In this document: positions 20,384-32,046 of the stretch, piece by piece | Layout of the letters: every line of letters begins with the position of its first letter | How positions within the stretch are numbered: the first letter of the stretch is position 1 | Assembly (NCBI GenBank): GCA_000711775.1 | Contig: ARYC01001455.1 | Coordinates: forward strand, 43,957 to 107,956 | Length of the DNA: 64,000 nucleotides | Direction: 5' to 3' | Source of the DNA: Oxytricha trifallax | Lineage: Eukaryota > Ciliophora > Spirotrichea > Sporadotrichida > Oxytrichidae | Notes under the pieces: generated by a model | What the model was told of the DNA's origin: nothing | The model's input: the letters and a program-made list of their open reading frames with translations, nothing else | Databases searched by the model: none | Made by a program: the position numbers and the translations under genes

Positions 20384-20898
20384 TAATTATTTAAAGTCAT
20401 CAGGGCCTAATTTTGATCTGTAAATTAGAAGGAATACTCCTACGCACAACATTATTACGAACTCATCTAACACTGTTGTAGTCTACTAGCTCTCCTCTTT
20501 AAAGGGTCTCACTATTATGAGATATAAAATCATTGCAAAGTTGCATATCATAACGGCAACGCATTAAAAGAACGGAGTATCATATAGGTACACTATGATT
20601 CCACAAATGCAAAGTCTTTAGTAAATAAAGAGAGGATAGTAGTATAATTAAAGAATGGAATGATTTCTGCATTCATCTGTAAGCATCCCAAATTTCTTTT
20701 TCCATTCTAGATTTTTCACATGTCTTCTATTATGATAAATTATTGTCATAGTCAAGAAAGGCAAAAGCAAGGATATCGCTCCAAATATAAAAGCTATTAG
20801 TGTGGCAATAGATTGATCATAATTTTTAAATTTAGGGAACTAAGTATTGATAATGACCTGCAATATTAGTTCAATATAAACACTAGATTAATAAAACA
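20384..20898 (-). CDS. Gene B multi-pass transmembrane segment
   Basis: About 170 codons without TGA: VINTQFPKFKNYDQSIATLI, AFIFGAISLLLPFLTMTIIY, HNRRHVKNLEWKKKFGMLTD, ECRNHSILQLYYYPLFIYQR, LCICGIIVYLYDTPFFQCVA, VMICNFAMILYLIIVRPFKE, then TTTVLDEFVIMLCVGVFLLI. Three to four hydrophobic helices alternate with charged loops. KFG.L..EC......YYPLF..R is a signature I associate with ciliate giant membrane proteins that also carry cadherin-like and Cys-rich repeats. Function unknown. Confidence 0.8.
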
Positions 20899-21114
20899 AT
20901 ACTTTATTTTATAAATACAAAAATTTGTGATTATTTAAAATAATAATACAATTTACTAGGTAAATTTTTTTATAAAAAATATACTCAATAAGATCAATCC
21001 TTATAATTAAGCGCTTAATTTCTACTAATTTTAATAAAAAAATTATAGTTTATTTTTAATTTTTGAAAAACTATATATATTAATATCTTATTATCGGATA
21101 AAATAAAGTCATTT

Positions 21115-21355
21115 ATGTTAAACGATCTTATGTTTTAAATGTACATTTCAACAAAGGTTCTTAATGGACCATTGAAAAAGAATTAGCTGACTAATTATTC
21201 CCATAGTCTAATCTTCTTACAGAGTTTATTCATAAGTAATATTGATGGCAGCAAAATAAGGAAGCCAACATTGAAAAATTAGAACCTATAACGTAGGTCT
21301 CTGAAGGTGAGAGAACTACAAATAATTTGGCCATAGGAAATGCTTTTTAAATAGA
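21115..21355 (-). CDS. Gene B transmembrane segment
   Basis: Reads SISYGQIICSSLTFRDLRYR, FQFFNVGFLILLPSILLMNK, LCKKIRLWEQLVSQFFFNGP, LRTFVEMYIQNIRSFN. One helix plus the FFFNGPLRTFVEMYI motif, which lies between helices in this protein type. The spacer 20899-21114 is AT-rich. Confidence 0.75.
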
Positions 21356-22439
21356 CATTTATATAAAAAGTAGTTAAAGGATAAATGGAAAATAATTAAA
21401 TTATCACTTTTTTTAAGCTTTACGTAAATTAAAACTGGGGCTAAAGTATGCCATATTCTTGTACCTTTTTAAGTTTAATGTTTTGAAACTTTAATAAAAA
21501 AATAACTTATGACACTTATTTTAAATATACTTCTAAAAAATATTATTCACAACATTCTGGAACATTGAGCGGTTTTTTAGGATTGTTTTTTTCATTAGCA
21601 AGTTTATTAATATGTTAATAAACTTGATAAATAGACTTTTTCAATAAACATAAAAGAAAAGGACATCATACTTTAAACTTATTTTTAAAAAAAAGTTTAA
21701 AGAGATGTAAAGGTTTGTGGGGACTGGAGGAAAAAAAATTAATATTAAAGTAAAATGGAATAATTGTTATTTGTTTTTCAGAATAAATATTTATTTTTAA
21801 TTTTTATATTCTTTATAAGGGTAGTTAAGAATTATCACACTTAGATTTTGGTATACGACTTGTTAGTTTTATATATTTTAGTTAATTAGGAATAAATTTT
21901 TTATGATTAACTTTTTTATTTTTTTATAAGCCAACACACCAAAGTGTAAGTTTCTATCCAAAAGCTACTAAAAAATAAGGAGATATATCATTTTAAATCC
22001 CAAATTTAAGTTCTTTTCTTTAATATATAAAATTAATTTAAATAAAAAACTTCGGCATTAAATGAAAACAAAATTTTATAATTCTCTAAAAAATTATAAT
22101 CTTGATAGTTATATTTTGATATTAATTAATGAAATGTAAGTGTCAATTAAAATTATCCTCTCTTTTACGATAAAAGCAGTCAGGTATTTGAAAATAATTT
22201 CAATAAAAGGTATTATGATTTTTTATTTAAATTATTATCTTGTAGTCAAGCTATTAAATGAAAATTTTATTAAATAATTTTAATCTAGGGAATTTTGAAA
22301 TTCCCTTGAACTTTTTATCATTATAAAAATGTTGTAACGTTTATTGAAATTATGTATTAGAAGTGTTTGTTTTAGGGATTTTAGTATTGTCCTGGAACTT
22401 CTATTACTAAAAATTAAATATTAAAACTTAGATTTTATT

Positions 22440-22920
22440 TTCGTTATTATTAATGATTGAAGCTTATCGTTATCTGATTTTTCAATAATATTATCTTGAT
22501 TAACTATCATATCAGCTACGTTTGGTATGTACTAATTAAATTCATCAATATCTCCTGAAGCAACTTGAAGATATTTTGAAAATAGCATTACATTATCAGG
22601 GAATTCAATATTCATGAAAAGTAAGAAATTAAAGACTTAGAGAGCATGCACTAATCCCCATAAATACTGCATAGAGGAATTTAGAACGAACTTAAGCGCA
22701 ATATTCACACTGAAAACTGAAATGAAGGTGTATTTTAAAGACTGACCTCCTCCTTCAGCTGTGTTTGCCTCGCTTTCGGATATATAAGCAAATGTTGCAG
22801 GTTTAGTTGTAAAGTAAGAATATAAGTAAATTTTATAGAATTAATACTTTATTTTAATCTTTGACTAGCGGATTACCTGCTAAATCTGTAATGTTTCCGT
22901 AATTCATGAAGTAAACCTTA
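22440..22920 (-). CDS. Gene B first transmembrane region
   Basis: 22860-22920 reads VYFMNYGNITDLAGNPLVKD. After a small AT-rich spacer with a frame change, 22440-22800 reads TKPATFAYISESEANTAEGG, TFISVFSVNIALKFVLNSSM, QYLWGLVHALQVFNFLLFMN, IEFPDNVMLFSKYLQVASGD. The W.L..ALQ...FL....FP.N....S pattern is conserved in ciliate surface proteins of this architecture. From 21356 to 22439 I see only AT-rich DNA. Confidence 0.75.
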
Positions 22921-22924
22921 ACTA

Positions 22925-23295
22925 AAATAAATAATTTGTTATATCTTGAGATCTTCAGTACCATCAAGCGATGATTTTACGTTTTACAGAATAATCGACA
23001 ACTTATTGATATATCTTTTGGGGATAAGAGGATTTTTAACATCTTAGATGATTCTATAATCAAAAATGTAGCTTGCTCGTGATCCTTTAATCTCAATTAT
23101 TAAGTTTTCCTTTGATAAATCTGTTTCATTCTATATCATGATTGACTCTGAAAACTCAATGTAAATTTAAGTTATTATAAAATAATTTGGTTCTTGGTTG
23201 TTACTGTAGTCACAGCAAAAGTAGGAGGTATTGTTTCTCTACAGGGTTTGTTAGGTTCTACGCATTCAAATCCATATTCAAGTTTACATATTAAT
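22925..23295 (-). CDS. Gene B juxtamembrane extracellular region
   Basis: 23180-23295 reads CKLEYGFECVEPNKPCRETI then PPTFAVTTVTTKNQ; 22925-23160 reads EFSESIMIQNETDLSKENLI, IEIKGSRASYIFDYRIIQDV, KNPLIPKRYINKLSIILQNV, KSSLDGTEDL. The frame change near 23165 implies a short IES. It links the Cys-rich repeats to the membrane region. Confidence 0.75.
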
Positions 23296-23299
23296 TTGA

Positions 23300-23520
23300 T
23301 TACAATGAAATTTACAGTCCCCACTACAACCATCGCCTGACACTACATTTCCATCATCGCACTGCTTATTAATTATTATTCCATCTCCACAAACATCTTC
23401 ACATTCATATTCTTCATTTGTAAACAGTCCATACAACTCATTACAATATGTGCATGTATGCAATTTTGAATTCAGTAATGCTCCTCGGTAACATTTAGCC
23501 ATTATTTTAATGGATTTAAA
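23300..23520 (-). CDS. Gene B Cys-rich segment with DDGN repeat
   Basis: Reads KCYRGALLNSKLHTCTYCNE, LYGLFTNEEYECEDVCGDGI, IINKQCDDGNVVSGDGCSGD, CKFHCNQ. CGDG....QCDDGN..SGDGCSG.C is the known Cys-rich repeat (DUF4215/myxococcal type) common in giant surface proteins of ciliates. Probably disulfide-bonded and extracellular. Confidence 0.8.
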
Positions 23521-23554
23521 AAATGCAGAGAATATACTCAATTTTATGAATTAA

Positions 23555-23850
23555 CTGATTGAATACACTGATTAGGATTTGATCCTGTGCATCTTTTGCA
23601 TCTTTCATGACATTTCTGACAATTACCAAGTTAAATTCCATTAACTCTTGTTTAAAACCATTAAATAATTAAAATAGCATTCGAAGTATTGCCCATCAAT
23701 GCATTTAGGAAGTTTACACTCTGTTCCTGTTAGCAAATAACCCAATTAGTCAGTGTCTCCAATTTCATTTTCTGCAAGCAGAATTGTACAGTTTGTACAT
23801 TGAGTTGATGAAGGTCCGAAACATATTGTACATGATGGATTTAATTAGAA
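23555..23850 (-). CDS. Gene B Cys-rich furin-like segments
   Basis: 23660-23850 reads SCTICFGPSSTQCTNCTILL, GTECKLPKCIDGQYFECYF; 23555-23645 reads GNCQKCHERCKRCTGSNPNQ then CIQS. C..C....C..C.G....C spacing is that of furin-like/growth-factor-receptor repeats. Confidence 0.8.
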
Positions 23851-23984
23851 AAATATATTCAATTATCCTTATTAATAGTTTAATTTTTTTCATATTTGTG
23901 CCATTAATATCATTAAAACTATATATTTAATTAGATTACATACTATAAGAAATTTAATCATTAAGTATACTGATCATTATAAAA

Positions 23985-24455
23985 CTTACATTTGCAAGAG
24001 TAATCTGTTTTATCGCCCCAATAACCGTCTGGACATTTATCATAGCATCCATTTAATAATTTAATAATTATTGTTACAGAAAAATTATGATTAAAAAGAT
24101 TGATTCGTTAGAATTAAAAATTAACTTACTTACAGAGAAAAAAATTTTAAATATATATTGCAAATTTATTTTAGGGGTAAATATGTTAAAGATTAATTAA
24201 CATATATTAATATTAAGATTGCAAAAAAAATATTTCAAATTATTTGATGTTATGATTTTAATTTTAATTCACGATTTTATATTTTTAAGTATTTAATTTT
24301 ATTATTTATAAAACTGAAAATATCTTCCAATTAAGCAAATTATTAAATAATTTTTACTTATTTAAAAAAACTAAAATTTAATTAATATATTTATTGCCAA
24401 GCTTGAAATATCCTGGTTTACATAAAGTACATTAAGTTTCTATGGTGTATTAATT
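23985..24455 (-). CDS. Gene B Cys-rich segments
   Basis: 24395-24455 reads ETQCTLCKPGYFKLGN; 23985-24055 reads NGCYDKCPDGYWGDKTDYSC then KC. Both are single Cys-rich repeats. The 24056-24394 spacer is AT-rich. Confidence 0.75.
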
Positions 24456-24620
24456 CTAATTTTAAATTAAGGACTAAAATAAAATTAGTAACGATAAAAT
24501 TGTTATTTTATTTTATTTTAATTGGCTAAATTATGAGTGATTGATTTCTAAATTTATAATTAAGGATATAATTATTTTTAAAAATTATCTTTTTAGAGAT
24601 ATGTTTTAATAAAAACCTAT

Positions 24621-25733
24621 AAATATTTGTTCACCCCGAGGTACCCCCCCCACTCCTCCCAGTCCCTAAACCGAGGTACCTCCCCCCACCACTCCCCCCA
24701 CCTCAAAAATGAAGTCCCCCAAGAATACCCCACTTTGTATGAAAAATCATATTCCCAAGGACTGAATCGACTTCCTTCATGACATCTCACTTTCACAACG
24801 ATTTTTATATATAAAATGACATAAATTTTTCAAAATTTTTTATTTTCATTTTAATTGTTTTTTTTTGTGATATTTTAAAATTATGACAACTCGCACTATG
24901 TCCGTCCACTATTTTAGAGATATACTCCCATAAGAAAATATATTTAAATTGAGACAATATTATCTAATAACAACATTAAACTTCTTGCAGATTTTATTAT
25001 ACATAAAAAAATTACAAAAATCTTTATCAACCTAAATCATCTCCATTCGATTATTAAATAATAAATTAGCATTTTAAAAAATATTTACTTTCTAGATTAA
25101 TAATTTTAAATCATAAAATATAAATGAATAAGATTTTTAATACGAAAGTTTATTTTATTTTTATTTCGATTTGATAAATTAAAACAAAATAAAATCAACT
25201 TTCGTATTAAAAATCTTATTCATTTATATTTTATGATTTAAAATTATTAATCTAGAAAGTAAATATTTTTTAAAATGTAATATTATTATTTTAATAATCG
25301 AATGGAGATGATTTAGGTTGATAAAGATTTTTGTAATATTTTTTATGTATAATAAAATCTGCAAGAAGTTTAATGTTGTTATTAGATAATATTGTCTCAA
25401 TTTAAATATATTTTCTTATGGGAGTATATCTACTAAAATAGTGGACGGACATAGTGCGAGTTGTCATAATTTTAAAATATCACAAAAAAAAACAATTAAA
25501 ATGAAAATAAAAAATTTTGAAAAATTTATGTCATTTTATATATAAAAATCGTTGTGAAAGTGAGATGTCATGAAGGAAGTCGATTCAGTCCTTGGGAATA
25601 TGATTTTTCATACAAAGTGGGGTATTCTTGGGGGACTTCATTTTTGAGGTGGGAGGGAGGGGTGGGAGGGGGTACCTCGGTTTAGGGAGTGGGGGGAGGG
25701 GTGGGGGGGGTACCTCGGGGTGAACAAATATTC
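24621..25733. mobile_element. Poly-G foldback element, copy 3 (about 1.11 kb)
   Basis: The left end AATATTTGTTCACCCCGAGG and its G-rich complement ending near 25733 flank near-perfect arms of about 450 bp centred near 25170. Two C-rich blocks with GAGGTACC sit at the left, with G-rich partners at the right. The inner motif AGTGGACGGACATAGTGCGA corresponds to GTCGACGGACGTAGTG in copy 1, and GACTGAATCGACTTCCTTCA to a block in copy 2. It is inserted between Cys-rich segments of gene B. Confidence 0.8.
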
Positions 25734-25819
25734 TTATAATATTGATATTTTGATTTCAAAGTTATTTTTTAAAAAATATTAAATATTAAATAAGAAAATT
25801 AATAATTATGAATAATTTT

Positions 25820-25975
25820 GCCTTTAATAAGTTTTAGAATCAGACCCAGTGCATGACTTGCATTACTATAAATTAATAATAAGTTTAAAATACAACGGAC
25901 AAGCCTAGCATCTCCATTCAATCGGATTTGGAAATGTGCCTTCTATACAGGAATCTAAGCATTCACTCTAATTAT
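25820..25975 (-). CDS. Gene B Cys-rich segments
   Basis: 25890-25975 reads SECLDSCIEGTFPNPIEWRC then QACPLYFK; 25820-25863 reads CKSCTGSDSKTYQRQ. Furin-like C...C......C..C spacing. Confidence 0.75.
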
Positions 25976-26144
25976 GTTTATATTCTGAAATTTATATCTT
26001 AATGAATATATGAAATATATGGAATATTATATATTAATACTTTAAAGCCTATTTTTAAAGTAATCTATTAAATAATTATAGCTGAATTTTTTAATTTATT
26101 TTTAAATAAATTAGAATATAATAATTTAATTTATTAGCAAAATA

Positions 26145-26530
26145 GTTAATTCCGCATTATAAAGGAAAAACCCTGGCTTGCAAGTTCTACAGGTGTTATA
26201 ATCTGAGTCCCAACACTTATCACATTTGTAGTAACAAGCTATAGTAAACATTAAGAGATAATATAATATTAGTTTACGTTTAATCACGAGTATAATTTCT
26301 ATAGGAGTTTCCCAGTAAGCATCATCAACACCCACAAATTCCAAAGTATATGACCCAACATCCACATCTGTAGTAAATCCACCAATTGTTCCATTTGAGA
26401 AGTTTCGCACAAAATATGGGTTTGTATACATGCTTTTTTCTCTCCAATATACAGTAAAAGGCTCGCCTTCTGGATTTTAGAAAATTTCACTTTAATTATA
26501 ATCAAAAAAGAACCAGTTACCTGCATAAAT
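26145..26530 (-). CDS. Gene B: last cadherin-like repeat into first Cys-rich repeat
   Basis: 26280-26530 reads IYAGNWFFFDYNQSEIFQNP, EGEPFTVYWREKSMYTNPYF, VRNFSNGTIGGFTTDVDVGS, YTLEFVGVDDAYWETPIEII; the motif EGEPFTV...GTIGG.....VGSYTLEFVGVDD is the dystroglycan-type cadherin-like (CADG) repeat. 26145-26245 reads CYYKCDKCWDSDYNTCRTCK then PGFFLYN. A hydrophobic, AT-rich bridge (about 26246-26280) probably contains an IES. Confidence 0.8.
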
Positions 26531-26567
26531 GTAATAAGTATTTATAATATTTAGCAATTCCTTAAAT

Positions 26568-26835
26568 ATTATCAAGATTCTTTAATTTGATTAATGGCCA
26601 GTTCTGCATAACTTCAAGTTTAAATGATACATACTAAGGCGTAGAAATTTAATCGTTATGCTCAACTTCAAATGTATGGTTTCCACCTTATGAGTTGCTT
26701 TATATCTTTCATTTATATTTGATATTTAATTGCTGAAGGGGACAACAGTGATGTTTTTTGTTAAGCTATCCCAGTAGATCCATGTCCCATAAACAAGGGG
26801 GTCATAAAGAGTATTGTTTATATAAAGTTTGAATA
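26568..26835 (-). CDS. Gene B cadherin-like segments
   Basis: 26715-26835 reads LYINNTLYDPLVYGTWIYWD, SLTKNITVVPFSNQ; 26568-26700 reads NSQGGNHTFEVEHNDQISTP, QYVSFKLEVMQNWPLIKLK. The second piece has the closing strands of a CADG repeat. Confidence 0.75.
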
Positions 26836-26864
26836 TATTCATTAAAAATTGCTGTTTAATAATT

Positions 26865-27292
26865 ATAAATTTTAATTCGGTTAATTCAAAGGATCCGAGC
26901 TCGAGCCAGATAAATCGAATGTTATATTTTATGGAAGTCTGATATACTTATCGGGGTATGATCTCAATATATTGATAATAGGTTTTGGAAGAACTTATAA
27001 TGAAATAACGTAAGAGTAAGGTGTTCCATCATATTTATCAGAAACAGTGCAAGTGAAAGTATATAGTCCTGCATAAATATTGTTTCTGGGTGTGTTTCCC
27101 TTGAAAGTTATATTTCCAGTTACAGGGTCATTAGAATGTTAAATCCAAGAATAACTATTAGCATTTGTTGACATAGTGCATGATATAATAGTCACATCTC
27201 CTTCAGCATCCGTAAAATTTTGATACCAAAATGTATAGGCAAAGTTGTCTGTTATATAAATTGAAGAGAGGGTAGTGGGCAGTTAAACATAA
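26865..27292 (-). CDS. Gene B long cadherin-like segment
   Basis: About 140 codons, no TGA: VQLPTTLSSIYITDNFAYTF, WYQNFTDAEGDVTIISCTMS, TNANSYSWIQHSNDPVTGNI, TFKGNTPRNNIYAGLYTFTC, TVSDKYDGTPYSYVISLQVL, PKPIINILRSYPDKYIRLPQ, NITFDLSGSSSDPLNQPN. FTDAEGD......G.I.F.G......AG.YTFTCTVSDKYDG is a full CADG repeat; calcium binding is not implied. Confidence 0.85.
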
Positions 27293-27370
27293 ATCAACTA
27301 TTTTAGTAAAAAGTTAGAATATATTTGAAAATTAAAACTATATTTATTACAAAGCAAATAGTTTATAATT

Positions 27371-27790
27371 AAATATTGCAGAAATACATTGAATTTAGAA
27401 AATTAATTATAATTAAATTAATAATAAATCATAATCGTGGCAGTTAAAGTAGGCCAATTTAAACGATCTTGGGCTCATTCGATAGAGAATTCAAAATTAG
27501 CTGGACTTTACTATTGGCGGTACTATTTTATCGCATCCCTGGAGCGAGATAACTTCACTTTAATTAAACTCATCTAAATTCATTAAATTATGCCCTCACA
27601 TTAAAGTGAAGTTATCTCGCTCCAGGGATGCGATAAAATAGTGCCGCCAATAGTAAAGTCCAGCTACTTTCAAATTCCCTATCGAATGAGCCCAAGATCA
27701 TTCAAATTGGCAACTTTAACTGCCATGATTTTGATTTATTATTAATTTAATTATAATTAATTTTCAAAATTCAAATGTATTTCTACAATA
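27371..27790. mobile_element. Palindromic MITE, copy 2
   Basis: TATTGCAGAAATACATTGAA on the left, TTCAAATGTATTTCTACAAT on the right, TA flanks, and nearly perfect arms through GGCGGTACTATTTTATCGCA to a centre near 27575. About 420 bp; no coding capacity. Confidence 0.85.
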
Positions 27791-28207
27791 GTAATAATTT
27801 TAAGTTGGAAAGAAGTATTTTATTAAATATTTTAATAAGGATTTTTAAAAAAAAGCTATGGAGTAAATTATATATTATATAAGAAACTACTATTAATATT
27901 ATCAAAATTAAAGTATGAAATCTATATTTTAAAGTAAAATCTTTTTTAATATATTATTTACTTCATTTTGATTAAATAAAGTATAAACATTTGGTTAAGG
28001 TGCATTGTTAACTACCATTTAAACACTATACTAAACTTAAAATTAAATGAAATGTGAAGATAATTATTGAAAATCAACATTTAGATCTGAATTTTTAATT
28101 TCCAAAAAAGCAATAAACCTTTTAAGTTAAAAAGTTTAAATATTAAATCTTAAGATATAAACACATTGTTTAATATATTATAAGTTTTTATTTGGTAATA
28201 ATCAAGT

Positions 28208-28475
28208 AAAAATTGGGAGTGTCTGGATTAAAATCGTCACCAAGTGTGACATTTATATATCTCATAGAAGACATCTAAGGAGGATCTATGAATGAAAATT
28301 TGATTCCCTGGTCATTATTTATTTCTAATTTTCAACGAAATATATATTTACTTGAAATTATATTCATTAGAGTATATAATTTTGAAGTAACTTATAGAGG
28401 AATTGATATTAATATTTGCTGAACTTAAAACGTATGCATTAAATATTGTCAAATCCCCTTCATTATAAATATAAT
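28208..28475 (-). CDS. Gene B cadherin-like segments
   Basis: 28370-28475 reads EGDLTIFNAYVLSSANININ then SSISYFKIIYSNEY; 28208-28330 reads NNDQGIKFSFIDPPQMSSMR, YINVTLGDDFNPDTP. EGDLT.....L and NDQG.K.SF...P..SS are CADG strand motifs. Confidence 0.75.
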
Positions 28476-28494
28476 ATTTAAACATTACTATACA

Positions 28495-28687
28495 AAAAGG
28501 GTTGCTAAAATATGATTAATTATCTGACATGAAATTTATTGTCCAAGTGAAGTTATGATGTGAAATTAAAGTAATTGAAGTTGGAAAATCTTCGAAGGCC
28601 ACTGGAGGTATATTTTTGACAACCTAAATTGTAAAATCAGTATAATTGGAATTGGAAGTTGATGCTGTTACTTTGGCAGTTTTTATA
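28495..28687 (-). CDS. Gene B cadherin-like segment
   Basis: Reads AKVTASTSNSNYTDFTIQVV, KNIPPVAFEDFPTSITLISH, HNFTWTINFMSDNQSYFSNP, FC. DFTIQVVKNIPPVAFEDFP crosses the boundary between two CADG repeats. Confidence 0.8.
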
Positions 28688-28734
28688 TTTAAAAAGGATA
28701 TGATTACATAAATATAAACTCTGTAGGAATATTT

Positions 28735-28927
28735 AACTATTTTGTAAGTGTACCTTAGGGTATAAGTACCTATGTAACTATTACTCCAAGGGGAAACTTA
28801 ATTAAATAAAAAAAATATAAATTTTAACTCTCAATAACTAATTAGTAGCATCGAAGCTAATGAAGGCAGGAAGTGCAGTTGTAGGTGATATCATCATTGT
28901 GTAGGTAAGAGGCTCACCCGAGCAATT
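28735..28927 (-). CDS. Gene B cadherin-like segments
   Basis: 28840-28927 reads CSGEPLTYTMMISPTTALPA then FISFDATN; 28735-28800 reads VSPWSNSYIGTYTLRYTYKI. G.PLTYT........LP.FISFD and YIGTYTLRYTYK are textbook CADG/putative-Ig strands. Confidence 0.8.
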
Positions 28928-29024
28928 AAAATTTTATTAACAAAATCTCATTTAATGGGTGAACTTTGGTAATATATAAGAGTGATTAAAGGTACTTTAA
29001 CAATAAAAATATGAATATTTATTT

Positions 29025-29215
29025 AATTACCTACACTAAAGCCTCCCTCAGTGGAACTTATAGGCAAGCCTAGTCTATCATTGACTGTAGTCTTTGAAGG
29101 ATTAGAGAATTTGGAACAACCATCTATAGTTGCTCTTATGTTTCCTACTTGACTTATACTTATTATAGGTTAAATAAAACCTATTTAATTACAATAGACT
29201 TGTTGAAGGGTAGAT
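29025..29215 (-). CDS. Gene B Ig/cadherin-like segment
   Basis: Reads SSSTLQQVYCNQIGFIQPII, SISQVGNIRATIDGCSKFSN, PSKTTVNDRLGLPISSTEGG, FSVGNQ. An in-frame TGA lies just upstream. Stretches 29216-29929 are AT-rich with nothing recognised. Confidence 0.7.
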
Positions 29216-29929
29216 GATGACTTTATTCATGTTTGAGTACCATCTATTAAACAGGTCTAATGAAATTGTAGATTCAAATAACAAAAATATTACAATATCA
29301 TTTATTTTATATTCCGTCCAAGCACTAGTAAATGATTACCAGTAGGAACTTTTTATTTAAATAGTATTGGTATTTATATTAAAGATAATCATTTTAAAAT
29401 AAAATTAAAATTAATAATTATTAATTGGATTTTAAATTAAAAATTTATTTAATTAATAAAAATCTAAGATTGTATTAATTATATATAAGATTTCAGCAAC
29501 TTAACCCCAAAAAATTCTTAAGTCAATTATTACTTAAAGCTTAAAAGAAATCAAATATTTGATATATAATTATTTAGTGAAGTAATGTCTGAATGTATAG
29601 CATTTTCATATAGGATAATATAAAATAGGCCATACTATTTTTAAATCTACAATGAAAATAATTTCTACCTCAAACATTCTTTAGGTTTTATGTCTATTAT
29701 AAATATTAGATTTTACTGCTTTATTAATTAATAATAACTTCATTTCAAGATCATAACTCATTTTGTGCAGGTCTAACCATCATATTATTTTTATTGACTA
29801 TAACTGATTGATAGAACTTAGGTAAATCATTAATAATATTATTTTTATTTTCTTAAATAATATATAACTCTTAAATAAAAGTTAACATCCTTTTATAAAC
29901 TTATAAATTCATAAAAGTATTTGTATTTG

Positions 29930-30479
29930 AAATTACATTTTTTTAATAAAAATTATTAGTAAAATTAACTTATGAGTATAATCTATAGAGAATAATTTTT
30001 AGTTTGACAATGATTTATTTTTCTTTATTTTATGAGAAATCTAGAAATCAAAACAAAAACAGTAATAATAAGTATTATAATGAAAAGGTTGAGATTAAAT
30101 TCATGTTTTTAGTTGATTTAGAGAATAAAGGAAATGTGAAATTATTGTATAAATTGGTTTATTAAGAGGGAATTATTTATACTAACTCAATCAGACTAAA
30201 TTAATTTTATGATGGTCAACTTCTAATTTTGCAAAATTAAAAAATTAAAGGAAATAATTTTAGAAATTTAATATTTCTCATCTGCTTTAAGCTATTGACT
30301 GAAATTAATTTTTTAGCATCGAATAATAAGGTTTAAATAAACAATCTCCTTTTTATTAATAAATATTAACTTACCTTGTAATTTCAAGCATAAATTTTTC
30401 TCTTTAATTATAGAATTTTTTTATCCTTTTAGAGGTTCAATCTTACTATTACTTTAAAGAAAAGTAAAAATCTTTGAAT
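29930..30479 (+). CDS. Possible plus-strand coding segment, unknown
   Basis: About 180 codons lack TGA: LTYEYNLQRIIFSLTMIYFS, YEKSRNQNKNSNNKYYNEKV, EIKFMFLVDLENKGNVKLLY, KLVYQEGIIYTNSIRLNQFY, DGQLLILQNQKIKGNNFRNL. It ends at a TGA near 30477. The composition (K/N/Q/E with spaced hydrophobics) is protein-like, but in DNA this AT-rich long TGA-free frames can be chance. No family recognised. Antisense to gene B. Confidence 0.35.
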
Positions 30480-31019
30480 TGATAATAAGCAATAAATAAA
30501 AGATGTAAGTTAAAATGCATTTACTTCAACAAACAATAAAGCATTCAAATTTATCCTACCAAAATATATATTTTGTTAAAGAATCTTTTACATAGTAATT
30601 TTAAAACAAAGCAAGCAATCAAAATATAAAAGGGTTTTTGAGAATATAAATATTGCAATTTATTAATAAAATATTTTCTTTAATATATAACATTATATAA
30701 ATCAACTTGTCGCTAATTTAAATTAAGTATTATATATATTTGCTCCTAGTAATTTAAAACCCTAAAATATTTTTGTTTAAAAAACTTATATTAAAACGAT
30801 TATATATAAAAAGTAGTTTCTTTTTTAATATATAAAATTTCTTTTGCAAATATAAATTGATAAAAATGTGAATAATTTCTTATTGCATAGGTTTTAAGCG
30901 CTTAATATCTAATCATATTTTGAGCCTTATCATAGCTTTATCCTCTAAGTTCAAACCAAACAAAACAATTTATTTTAAAGAACATTATTCCAATATTAGA
31001 TTTGAATATTAATTTTTAA

Positions 31020-31420
31020 TTAGAAATTGATTTATTATACTTAAAAAATGGCATACGTTATGTGAAATTATTTGAAAATTAGACATAAGACTTTAGATAC
31101 TATCTCTATGAAACAGTTATCAGAAATACTCAGACAATAACAACATTTTCTACTTCTACAACTCCATATCCTACTACAACTATTACCTACAGCTCAAAAT
31201 TTAAAACATAAATGATCAGAAAATTCTTAACTGCCACGAAGTTGGAGGAGTTCTAGTTTGAACTAGAAATCAAAATTCCTAGAAGATTCTATGTTAGCAA
31301 TAGTATTTTTGAAAAAAATGATTTTTTAATATAAGTTTTGAATATATTATATGAAAATTTCGCTAATGTTATTAGCTGGCTGCTGTTGTTTATTTAAAGT
31401 TTAAAGAACTAAGAATATGC
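31020..31420 (+). CDS. Plus-strand coding segment, unknown protein
   Basis: Open frame reading EIDLLYLKNGIRYVKLFENQ, TQDFRYYLYETVIRNTQTIT, TFSTSTTPYPTTTITYSSKF, KTQMIRKFLTATKLEEFQFE, LEIKIPRRFYVSNSIFEKND. The region is locally GC-richer than the flanks, which supports coding. It may belong with the 29.93-30.48 kb frame. No recognised domain. Confidence 0.45.
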
Positions 31421-31624
31421 TATGAATTAATACTTAGGGATAAACATATATTAAATAGGAACAAGCAACATAGTATATAAATAAGATAAAATTTATATAT
31501 AATAATTAATTATTAGTAAGATATAAGCTTATCATTAAGAAAACAATCTGGCAAATTAAAAAAATTCAATTGATCTCTAAAATTGAATTTACTGTTTGTT
31601 AAATATTCAATAATAAGATATTAT

Positions 31625-31725
31625 TTGGGTTAAATCCTGGGTTTACCTTATTTTAATTTAAATCAGAATTAGATGTTGAAGGAGAGCATGTCCAAACCCA
31701 AGATAAAGTTGGATCTTTTAAAAAT
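31625..31725 (-). CDS. Gene B Ig-like segment
   Basis: Reads LKDPTLSWVWTCSPSTSNSD then LNQNKVNPGFN. W.W.C and Ser/Thr-rich strands suit an Ig/cadherin-like repeat after propeller module 3. Confidence 0.65.
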
Positions 31726-32046
31726 ATATTAATCTTTTATTGCAAAAAGTAAAGCATACTGACTCCTATTAATAGATTACATATTTAATGATTTAGTGAT
31801 AAAATTTAATGATAAATTTAAAACATTAGAAAATAATTATGATTTTAATTGAAATATTAGTTTTATTTAATAAATATTTTATTAATAAAACATGAAAAAT
31901 TGAATAAAAGGAAAAAAATAATATTATTTTATATTTAAAATAGTAATTTAATTTTTTAATAAAGATATTGTATTTATATTTAATTTAAAATTAGGGTAGA
32001 ACTAAAATCTGATTATAGAATTACTATTAAATATAATTTATTAATA

